A DNA stretch of 9,395 nucleotides from an uncultured Kineothrix sp. (GTDB lineage Bacteria; Bacillota; Clostridia; Lachnospirales; Lachnospiraceae), in assembly GCA_910588855.1 (NCBI GenBank), contig CAJUSR010000048.1, positions 1-9,395 on the forward strand, read 5' to 3'. Positions 1 through 6,079 of this stretch are shown piece by piece. Each line of letters opens with the position of its first letter. Positions within the stretch are counted from its first letter, which is position 1. The notes beneath the pieces are model-generated. The model was not told where the DNA came from. It ran no database searches and saw only the letters and a list, made by a program, of their open reading frames with translations. The position numbers and the translations under genes were made by a program.

Positions 1-12
1 GGTATTAAGGGA

Positions 13-153
13 TTATTTACGGTCGGTGTAACATATGTTTGACAAACCTACAAAAATAAGAATCTGCCATCTGTGGCGGTTTCCCCCTAAGCTTGAACCA
101 TTCCACAAGTAAAATTGATACCTTTTAGCAAAAGCTACAAAATCAATCCCCAT
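13..153 (-). CDS. Small 46-codon reading frame, possibly a frameshifted gene remnant
   Basis: This short frame starts at ATG (151-153) and is preceded by a perfect GGAGG (161-165) at a spacing of 7 bases, which is the main reason to list it. It ends with TAA at 13-15. I do not recognise the product. The first ten residues (MGIDFVAFAK) are followed in this frame by an unremarkable Arg/Trp/Asn-rich tail. If one A were added to the A4 run near residue 10, the reading would continue in another frame as KVSILLVEWFKLRG and then KPPQMADSYFCRF, ending at TAA 17-19 with 45 residues. That version looks more protein-like (an amphipathic stretch followed by a basic Cys/His tail). The locus may thus be a small gene with a one-base deletion, or chance. 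No supporting promoter could be placed. Confidence 0.3.
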   Translation of the reverse strand: MGIDFVAFAKRYQFYLWNGSSLGGNRHRWQILIFVGLSNICYTDRK

Positions 154-238
154 ATAAATTCCTCCGCATTTATTCTGCCAACACTACATAAAATTTAAAT
201 ATATATTGAATAATAGATTAAATTGAAAGGATTACCGC

Positions 239-940
239 ATGTGCCAATATTACAGCTATTCCCCCGATTTGAAAGTTGCCATCGTAGGGAGGTGCAAAGA
301 TACCGTTAATTATGAAAAAGCCCTGCAGGCTATGGACGTAGGCTATATAGTCACTATGGACTTGGGGAAGCTTCCTGATTATGATGCCTTATTGCTCCCC
401 GGTGGGGGCGATATCACCCCTGCGTTCTTTGGACAGAAAAATCATGGTTCAAAAAATATTGATATCGAATTAGATATTACCCAGTTACAGGCCCTGGATG
501 TTTTTGTCAAACAGGAACGCCCCGTCCTTGGCATCTGCAAGGGAATGCAAATCATCAATGTTTTTTTCGGCGGCACCATTATACAGCATATTAAAGAATC
601 CCCAAGGCACGCATGGGATAACGGTGACAAAAGACATGCTACCTCTATTGCCGCCAATTCTTTTCTGGAAACATTGTACGGAAAACATATGATCACCAAC
701 AGCGCCCATCATCAAGCCCTGGGCAGCATCGGACGCTGCCTTTGCGTCGTACAGACTGCCCAAGATGGTATTATTGAAGGGATTGCTCATGAAAGATTGC
801 CCATCCTCGGTGTGCAATGGCACCCGGAAAGGCAGTTTTTTGACTCTGCCTGCTACCCGCAGGTTAAGGAACCGGCCGATGAACCGGCTGACGGGAAAAT
901 CTTATTTTCTTATTTTCTGTCTTTATGTTCCCCCTCATGA
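239..940 (+). CDS. Gamma-glutamyl-gamma-aminobutyrate hydrolase family protein (PuuD-like, peptidase C26)
   Basis: This is a predicted cytoplasmic class I glutamine amidotransferase-type hydrolase of 233 residues, close to the usual 230-255 for the family. Visible motifs are LLLPGGGDITP (51-61), forming the oxyanion region; the nucleophile elbow GICKGMQIIN with Cys100; the NSAHHQ segment (154-159) typical of PuuD relatives; and GVQWHPE with His195 and Glu197, completing the Cys-His-Glu triad. Family members cleave gamma-glutamyl amide bonds, for example gamma-glutamyl-GABA in putrescine breakdown, but no other putrescine-pathway gene is present, so the substrate is open. The ATG start is supported by AAAGGA with about 7 bases of spacing. 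The C-terminus carries an EPAD-EPAD duplication and runs 31 bp into the opposing gene. Family assignment is firm; specificity is inferred. Confidence 0.88.
   Translation: MCQYYSYSPDLKVAIVGRCKDTVNYEKALQAMDVGYIVTMDLGKLPDYDALLLPGGGDITPAFFGQKNHGSKNIDIELDITQLQALDVFVKQERPVLGICKGMQIINVFFGGTIIQHIKESPRHAWDNGDKRHATSIAANSFLETLYGKHMITNSAHHQALGSIGRCLCVVQTAQDGIIEGIAHERLPILGVQWHPERQFFDSACYPQVKEPADEPADGKILFSYFLSLCSPS
869..892 (+). repeat. Two-copy 12-bp tandem repeat in the amidotransferase gene
   Basis: GAACCGGCCGAT (869-880) is followed directly by GAACCGGCTGAC (881-892), differing at two bases. In the gene it encodes Glu-Pro-Ala-Asp twice (residues 211-218), after the catalytic His/Glu segment. It looks like a small in-frame duplication in a tolerant C-terminal loop. 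Confidence 0.75.
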
Positions 941-2148
941 GAAGAGAACCTCCTCTTCTTTTTTTCCTCCTTGCGCAGACGGCTTTCCTCCATCTTCTGC
1001 CGCCCTTCTTCCAGCCTCATCCTGCCTTCCTCTGCCCGTTCCTGAATCCCCTCTTTGATTTCTTCCTTTGCCCGCTCTCCGGTCAGCTCGAATAAGGACA
1101 CTATAATTCTCTTTATCATGGAAGCCGTTTCTTTGTCCAATTCCTTCAGCGCAGCAACCACGGCTGTCATATTTTTTTTCCAATCCGCAGTAAAATCAAT
1201 TAAAGTAGCCGCCTTAGATGCTGAAACCACTTCATACAAAGTATCCACAAAGGAATGGATATGCTCCTCGTCCATAGATAAAATCCACTCGTTCAATGTT
1301 TCATCCATAAACTTCCTTCTTTTATAAATATCCTTTACCCTGACAAATCTGTCCTCTTTTACCAGCCAGGTATAAGGGTCATGCTGCAGCAAACCAAAAG
1401 ATTTGCTCTCCACCACCATATAGCCTGCCGCATGGGATTCCAAAAGCATCCCTACCAAAGAAGAGTGGGGGATGATTTTAACAACCCTGTCCGCAATCCG
1501 TTCATAATGCCCGGCTTCCCTTATCTCCGGACGGAATCCCGGTCCATCGTGGCTGTATATCTTTATAATCCGGTCCTGCACCCCTTCCTCGCAGTTCATC
1601 GCCGCAAAGGCTGCAAAATTCCCCCCTTTGGAATGCCCTCCCACAAAAAAATGCCTGTCAAAAAAAGCTGCTGTCTCGTTCAAATATTCCACACTGTGAA
1701 TCTGCCCTGGAACCGGTTCGGAAAACGCCAGGTTAAAATCCTCTTTCCACCCTATAATCGTTTCGTCCGTTCCGCGGTAAGCCACATATATGCTCCCGTC
1801 TTCCAGAAAAAACGTAACCGCCGAAAACTGCGTCTCTTTTTCCGTATCCACCCGGTTTACATAATAATTCATCCGCAAACTGGAAAAACGGACGCTGTCC
1901 AGCATCCTTTGAAATAAAGCCGTATTATTCTCCCGGTATCTTTCATCCGCAAAAAGTTTTTCCTTATCAGGAAGCCTGTCCAGATATTGGATGGAAACAG
2001 GTTCCCCCCTTTCTTCTATGGGCGGTACCATGCCGTCGAATTTCAAATAGGAGAACTGGCACAAAACAAGGCTGTCCACCTCATTCAGCGGCTTTTCCGA
2101 AAACGTATAGTCCCCATAATCTTTTAAATAATCCAATATCGTTCCCAT
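910..2148 (-). CDS. DUF2974 (Mbeg1-like) alpha/beta-hydrolase family protein
   Basis: This 412-residue protein has the lipase-like core of the DUF2974 family. YRGTDE (125-130) corresponds to the oxyanion strand region, GGHSKGGNFAAF (170-181) is a GxSxGG nucleophile elbow with Ser173 as the likely nucleophile, and HDGPGF (200-205) follows the next strand as in lipase-class hydrolases. There is no signal peptide or obvious membrane segment, so a cytoplasmic location is likely. Residues 355 to the end form a very charged Glu/Arg/Lys helix with four 7-residue repeats. The start is ATG, with a GGTGG-type ribosome site overlapping the upstream stop. The gene lies 4 bp after the NA37 gene, suggesting translational coupling, and is last in the operon. 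The substrate is unknown. The family call is fairly firm; catalytic activity is inferred from the intact Ser motif. Confidence 0.8.
   Translation of the reverse strand: MGTILDYLKDYGDYTFSEKPLNEVDSLVLCQFSYLKFDGMVPPIEERGEPVSIQYLDRLPDKEKLFADERYRENNTALFQRMLDSVRFSSLRMNYYVNRVDTEKETQFSAVTFFLEDGSIYVAYRGTDETIIGWKEDFNLAFSEPVPGQIHSVEYLNETAAFFDRHFFVGGHSKGGNFAAFAAMNCEEGVQDRIIKIYSHDGPGFRPEIREAGHYERIADRVVKIIPHSSLVGMLLESHAAGYMVVESKSFGLLQHDPYTWLVKEDRFVRVKDIYKRRKFMDETLNEWILSMDEEHIHSFVDTLYEVVSASKAATLIDFTADWKKNMTAVVAALKELDKETASMIKRIIVSLFELTGERAKEEIKEGIQERAEEGRMRLEEGRQKMEESRLRKEEKKKRRFSSHEGEHKDRK
940..965 (+). terminator. Probable intrinsic terminator of the amidotransferase gene
   Basis: GAAGAG (941-946) and CTCTTC (953-958) form a perfect 6-bp stem around a 6-base loop. 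A940/T959 adds a seventh pair and G939/T960 a wobble pair. The stem is followed by a run of T's to 965. It begins at the stop codon (938-940) of the plus-strand gene, as expected for its terminator. The stem is not very GC-rich, so efficiency may be modest. It lies wholly inside the 3' coding part of the opposing hydrolase gene. Confidence 0.6.
949..1032 (-). repeat. Four 21-bp units encoding a 7-residue charged repeat
   Basis: Residues 373-400 of the DUF2974 protein read as four consecutive units, EEGRMRL, EEGRQKM, EESRLRK and EEKKKRR. Each starts with Glu-Glu and ends in basic or hydrophobic residues. The seven-residue period and charge pattern suggest a continuous charged helix or coiled coil. 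The later units are more diverged and overlap the convergent terminator region. Confidence 0.65.
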
Positions 2149-2152
2149 ATCT

Positions 2153-3175
2153 TCACCACCGTGCTTCCAAATGCCCGATATTTTTAATCAGCACCGAAAC
2201 CGTACCGTCCGGATTCGTGATAAATTCCACGCTTCCCGGATTTTTATACTGTTCCATCGGTATTTTGATTTCAATCCCCGTGTCCGTAAATAAATGCTGT
2301 TTCTGGTATTTCCGCGTCGTCGCCTCGCTCTGCGGCAGGACTTCTTCTTTTACCATATCGTACTTTTCCATTTTATCCTGAAAAGCCGTCTTCAATTCCG
2401 GTTTTTCTTCAAAAATCTTTTCCGCAATTTCCTCTACTACGAACCCTCCCTTTTCCTCCAATTCCTCCTGGATAATCCGTTTCGCCTTCATCTGCGCCTC
2501 ATACTGCCCCAAATCCCCGTATCCGTCCTTTTGCACCGCTTCCACCGCCTTTGTCACAATGGATAGCTTTGACTTATGGGACATCCTACCGGAGCATTTT
2601 AAAAAAAGATAAGAAAAATAGTTCGTTTTTTCCCCGTTCACATCATATTTCCGCTCCACTACCTGCACCGACAAATCGCTCAACCCTATAATAGCAGCCT
2701 CACTCAGTCGTTGGGATTCCGGCGGCAGGATAGACTTATGCCTGATAATTTCATTTGTATTGCCCCCTTCTTCCGAAGCCAGCGTCCTATGGGTATACAA
2801 AGACTTGTAGTTCATTTTCAACAGCCCCAGGTATTCCTCTTCCCCATACCGGAAGCGTACCACAATCAAATCCGCCGGCGGGATATCGATATTGCTGTTC
2901 ATGATACTGTACAAAAAATCCGCCATGTCCTTGCTGACATCTACAAAAAAATCATCCGAATACTGCGTCAGCATCCGGTAGACCTCCGACTCTTCTTTAT
3001 AAAATTGACAGCTTTTCCCGTCATCCCCGGAAGAAATCTTTGCAATATGCTCCTTCAGAAAATCGGCAAACTCCGACCCAAAATCCAGCTCCGCATCCGA
3101 CAAAACCGGCATTCCAATCGTCGAGTCCAAAATATGTACAATCGCTTTCTTTATACGAATCTCTTCTTTAACCAT
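2153..3175 (-). CDS. Nucleoid-associated protein, NA37/YejK (NdpA) family
   Basis: The protein has 340 residues, matching the ~335-350 of the 37-kDa nucleoid-associated family (E. coli YejK is about 335). The N-terminus, with IKKAIVHILD (8-17) followed by a short loop and an acidic segment, is characteristic, as is the basic/acidic helical region around 225-275 and the C-terminal beta segment near 315-335. It is predicted to be soluble and cytoplasmic. E. coli YejK co-purifies with the nucleoid, but its molecular role is poorly known, so no more specific function should be assumed. The start ATG is preceded by AAGGG and, further out, AAGGAG. It lies 59 bp after trkH, the largest gap in the operon, and 4 bp before the DUF2974 gene, with which it forms a coupled pair. 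Confidence 0.78.
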   Translation of the reverse strand: MVKEEIRIKKAIVHILDSTIGMPVLSDAELDFGSEFADFLKEHIAKISSGDDGKSCQFYKEESEVYRMLTQYSDDFFVDVSKDMADFLYSIMNSNIDIPPADLIVVRFRYGEEEYLGLLKMNYKSLYTHRTLASEEGGNTNEIIRHKSILPPESQRLSEAAIIGLSDLSVQVVERKYDVNGEKTNYFSYLFLKCSGRMSHKSKLSIVTKAVEAVQKDGYGDLGQYEAQMKAKRIIQEELEEKGGFVVEEIAEKIFEEKPELKTAFQDKMEKYDMVKEEVLPQSEATTRKYQKQHLFTDTGIEIKIPMEQYKNPGSVEFITNPDGTVSVLIKNIGHLEARW

Positions 3176-3234
3176 CCTTAACCCTTACTCCTTCTATCCC
3201 AATCCTCCTCAGGATACTTGCAAACCAATGGCTG

Positions 3235-4674
3235 CTAACATCTTTTCCAAGTCCTTGGGGAAACCAACACCAATATGGGAAGCAGTTCCAGCCTCCCCGC
3301 CAGCATATCAAACATCAGCACAAATTTGGAAAACCCGGAAAAAGCCGCGTAATTCCCCGCCGGCCCTACCATATTGAATCCCGGCCCCACATTATTGAAA
3401 GTCGTTGCAACCGCCGTAATATTGGTCACAAAGTCAAATTCGTTCAATGAAACCAGCACAAAGGAACCTAAAAAAATTATAGCATAAATCATTGTATACA
3501 CTTGGATGGACTTAATTACCCCATCCTCCACAATATGCCCGTCCATATGTATTTTTTTAATGCTCCTTGGATGCACCACGGAAAATATTTCGTTCTTAAT
3601 GGAGCGCAAAAGCACAATCAGCCTGGATACCTTAAAGCCGCCGCCGGTGCTTCCTGCACATGCCCCCAGCAAGGTAAGCAGGAAAATGATAGACCTGGAA
3701 AATTCCGGCCATACATTATAATCCAGCGTAGCAAAACCAGTGGTTGTCATCACCGATACTACCTGAAACAAAGAATGGTGGAATGCCTGAAACCCATCGG
3801 CAAAAAATCCCCGCACATTAATGGTAATCAAAATGGATGCGGCCAGCACAATCCCAAGATAATACCTTAATTCCTCGCTTCCAAGGGCTTCCTTCGGCTT
3901 TTTAATCAGAAGCAAATAAAATATTTGGAAATTGATTCCGCATAAAAGCATAAAAACAATAAAAATAACCTGTATTGTGGTGGAATAACTTCCGATGCTG
4001 GTATTCAACAGCCCAAAGCCCCCCGTTCCGGTGGTGGAAAAAGACAGGGTCGCCGCTTCATACAAGTTAAGCCCTGCCAACATCAAAGCAGTTATTTCAA
4101 TCAGTGTAATCGCCAGATAAATCCCATAAAGTATCATTGCCGTATTTTTTATCTTAGGTACTAATTTACCCACGCTCGGACCCGGGCTTTCCGCCCGCAT
4201 CAAATGCATATTATAGCTTCCCGACAAAGGAAGCACCGCCAGTATCAGCACCAACACGCCCATGCCCCCAATCCAGTGGGTAAAGCACCGCCAAAACTGG
4301 ATGCATCTGGAAAGCCCCTCCACATCGGTCAGTATCGTAGCCCCTGTTGTCGTCAAACCGGATATGGTTTCAAACAGGGCATCTGTATACGTAGGAAATT
4401 CCCCACTCAGGTAAAAAGGCAGCGCTCCGATTAAGCTCAGAATAATCCAGCTTAGGGACACTGTTACAAACCCTTCCTTGGCATAAAACACCTGGCTTTT
4501 CGGCTTAAACCGTCTGCCAATCAGGCTGACTATCAGGCAGCCTGCAATCACATACAAAAAGCAAAGTGCGCTTTTTTCCCTATATAGCACCCCTACCAGC
4601 AAAGGCAATGTCATAAACAGCGCGGCAAACTCCAAAACTCTGCATAAAATATAGCGAATCACCGAATAATTCAT
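3235..4674 (-). CDS. trkH: Trk-type potassium uptake protein TrkH
   Basis: This is the membrane pore subunit of the Trk K+ uptake system, with 479 residues (E. coli TrkH is 483). It consists of four M1-P-M2 repeats. All four selectivity-filter segments are visible: GLTTTGAT (106-113), STTGTGGFG (213-221), TTTGFAT (310-316) and FNNVGPGFN (426-434), each with its conserved glycine. GACAGSTGGGFKVSR (337-351) is the well-known loop before the third-to-fourth repeat, with its conserved Arg351. The C-terminus, GRLELLPILVLVSPRTWK, is the standard family ending, so the gene is complete. The ATG is preceded by AGAGGGAAGAGG. It sits 31 bp after trkA, its usual partner. Because trkA is interrupted, channel gating may be altered even though TrkH is intact. 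Confidence 0.95.
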   Translation of the reverse strand: MNYSVIRYILCRVLEFAALFMTLPLLVGVLYREKSALCFLYVIAGCLIVSLIGRRFKPKSQVFYAKEGFVTVSLSWIILSLIGALPFYLSGEFPTYTDALFETISGLTTTGATILTDVEGLSRCIQFWRCFTHWIGGMGVLVLILAVLPLSGSYNMHLMRAESPGPSVGKLVPKIKNTAMILYGIYLAITLIEITALMLAGLNLYEAATLSFSTTGTGGFGLLNTSIGSYSTTIQVIFIVFMLLCGINFQIFYLLLIKKPKEALGSEELRYYLGIVLAASILITINVRGFFADGFQAFHHSLFQVVSVMTTTGFATLDYNVWPEFSRSIIFLLTLLGACAGSTGGGFKVSRLIVLLRSIKNEIFSVVHPRSIKKIHMDGHIVEDGVIKSIQVYTMIYAIIFLGSFVLVSLNEFDFVTNITAVATTFNNVGPGFNMVGPAGNYAAFSGFSKFVLMFDMLAGRLELLPILVLVSPRTWKRC

Positions 4675-4705
4675 ACCTCTTCCCTCTACTTTGCATTATC
4701 CTCAT

Positions 4706-5338
4706 TCAAGACTTAAGTATATCTTTAATATCGTGCAGCCCTGTCAGTGTCGTCACGATAACCACCGTATCGCCTACGGCAATCCTGCTTTGCCCGCCGG
4801 GGGTAATAATATTCCCCTTATGGTTAATGCTGCAGATAAGCATATTCGGTTTCAAGCGCAGTTCCTGCAACGGAATCCCGATAACGGGGGAATCCTCCTT
4901 TACAATAAACTCTAAGGCTTCCACCCTGTCACTACTCATACGGTAAAGCGTTTCTATATTGCTTCCTATGGAATTTTGTAATGCACGGACGTGCTTGACA
5001 ATGGATTCCGCCGTAATATATTTCGGATAAATCAAGCTGCCCAATTCCATCCCGCCGATAATCTCATCGTAGGAAATCCTATGCACCTTCGTAATCAGCT
5101 TGGCTTTGGATATGCTCTTTACAAAAAGGGAGAGCATAATATTCTCCTCGTCAAAATTAGTGAGCGCCACAAAAGATTCCGCCGAGGGCAGCCCCTCCTC
5201 CATCAAAAGGTTCCTGTCCGTTCCATCCCCGTAAATCATCATAGCCTGCGGCAGAAGTTCGCTCAATTCTTCACATCTCGCCTTATCCTTTTCCACAATT
5301 TTGACGGCTATCCCAATGGAAATCAACTGTTTTGCCAA
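4706..5338 (-). CDS. TrkA C-terminal fragment (second RCK unit, lacking its first strand)
   Basis: This is the remaining open frame after the internal stop, if translation restarts at the first in-frame start candidate, TTG at 5336-5338. The frame itself continues back to 5407 without a start. A restart here would lose the first beta strand and most of the second GGGET nucleotide loop, so the product (210 aa, from AKQLISIGIAVKIVEKD to the end) would probably bind nucleotide poorly. A GGGGAG (5351-5356) lies 12 bases upstream, farther than ideal. The C-terminal TrkA_C part (SPVIGIPLQELRLKPNMLI and then IAVGDTVVIVT) is well preserved, with no further stops. I consider independent expression possible but unproven. 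Confidence 0.4.
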   Translation of the reverse strand: MAKQLISIGIAVKIVEKDKARCEELSELLPQAMMIYGDGTDRNLLMEEGLPSAESFVALTNFDEENIMLSLFVKSISKAKLITKVHRISYDEIIGGMELGSLIYPKYITAESIVKHVRALQNSIGSNIETLYRMSSDRVEALEFIVKEDSPVIGIPLQELRLKPNMLICSINHKGNIITPGGQSRIAVGDTVVIVTTLTGLHDIKDILKS

Positions 5339-5407
5339 ATAATAGGCGGTCTCCCCGCCCCCTACAATAAATGCGTTCTTCGCCCTTGTTGTCGGAACGC
5401 CTAACTT

Positions 5408-6064
5408 TTAAAAAAACTGTACGCTGTTTTTTACGGAACCTACTACGGAAATCTCATCCTTTGCCCGCAGTATAAAATTACCGTCCGGGATATATACGTC
5501 CTCCCCTCTTTCCACCATACAGACAAGCACATCACATTTCAATTTTGCAGAAATATTTTTCAGCGATTGGTCACAAAGGATAGAATTTTCCTCTATCCGG
5601 TATTTAACCAATTCTATCCTTCCCTTTGCAAAAGTATCTATTTTAATCGCGGAAGGAAACTTCAGCACCCGGGCTATTTCCAAGGCCGCCGCATCTTCCG
5701 GGTTGATAACCATAGACAGTCCCAGCTCTTCTTTAATAAAACTAATTTCCCTGCTGTAAACGGGATTCCGTACACGGGCAATCGTATGGCAGCCGCCCGC
5801 TTTCTTCGCAATCAGGCAGCACAACAGGTTCAGCTCATCCGAACCTGTTACCGCAATCATCAAGTCAGCATCTTCTATCCCTGCTTCTTTCTGTATCGTG
5901 TAACCTGCCCCATTCCCCACCATACCCATCACATCAAAATTAATCGTCACATTTTTAATGGCGTCGCTTTTCGTATCAATTACCGTTATATTATGCCCTT
6001 CTTTGCTTAGTTTCTCCACAATCGTAGAGCCAACGTTACCACAACCAACAATAATAATCTGCAT
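5408..6064 (-). CDS. TrkA N-terminal half: one complete RCK unit (218 aa)
   Basis: This is the part of trkA that is certainly translatable from the original start. It contains GCGNVG (7-12), the glycine-rich nucleotide loop, with Asp30 in VTVID-type context (ITVID) suited to binding the NAD ribose. A TrkA_C-like domain follows from about residue 140 to the end (ELVKYRIEENS, then IPDGNFILRAKDEISVVG). At 218 residues it equals a whole KtrA-like single-RCK protein, so a folded product is possible. Members of the KtrA type work as octameric rings on a potassium channel subunit. Whether this half alone can regulate TrkH is unknown. It ends at TAA 5408-5410, just after Gln-Phe-Phe. Confidence 0.7.
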   Translation of the reverse strand: MQIIIVGCGNVGSTIVEKLSKEGHNITVIDTKSDAIKNVTINFDVMGMVGNGAGYTIQKEAGIEDADLMIAVTGSDELNLLCCLIAKKAGGCHTIARVRNPVYSREISFIKEELGLSMVINPEDAAALEIARVLKFPSAIKIDTFAKGRIELVKYRIEENSILCDQSLKNISAKLKCDVLVCMVERGEDVYIPDGNFILRAKDEISVVGSVKNSVQFF

Positions 6065-6079
6065 AGCAACATAACCCTC

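Larger units (their letters stand above)
4706..6064 (-). pseudogene. trkA: TrkA potassium uptake regulator gene with one in-frame stop codon
   Basis: The frame from ATG 6064 to TGA 4706-4708 spans 452 codons, the normal TrkA length (about 450-460). It would encode two complete RCK units, each with an NAD(H)-binding Rossmann part and a TrkA_C part. It is broken only by TAA at 5408-5410 (codon 219). Codons on both sides are in the same frame, and 23 TrkA-like codons (including AFIVGGGET, the second nucleotide-binding loop) lie between the stop and the first downstream start candidate. The stop sits in a T7A4 run, in QFF-stop-KLG, where homologues typically have lysine; AAA to TAA is one substitution. 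TrkA gates TrkH in response to nucleotides. The locus could be a recent nonsense allele, two separately made halves, or a sequencing error. The ribosome site TAGGAGGG overlaps the stop of the upstream HD gene. Confidence 0.8.

Noticed and set aside
39..44. Perfect TTGACA as a plus-strand -35 element
   Set aside because: No -10-like hexamer lies 15-19 bases downstream, and the nearest plus-strand gene starts 195 bases away. It is part of the small palindrome GTTTG-A-CAAAC.
61..82. Hairpin CTGCCA / TGGCGG as a terminator
   Set aside because: The stem has only six pairs including a wobble, and is followed by TTT and then five C's rather than a T tract; no gene end lies just upstream on the plus strand.
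1381..1917. Plus-strand 178-codon open frame opposite the DUF2974 gene
   Set aside because: It is antisense to a gene with clear hydrolase motifs, has no ribosome site and shows no recognisable protein features.
5402..5420. Programmed frameshifting or transcript slippage at the T7A4 run restoring full TrkA
   Set aside because: The sequence before and after the stop is in the same frame. A one-base shift in either direction leaves the TrkA frame (a one-base loss hits TAG two codons later), so slippage cannot rescue it. UAA followed by A is also a poor readthrough context.
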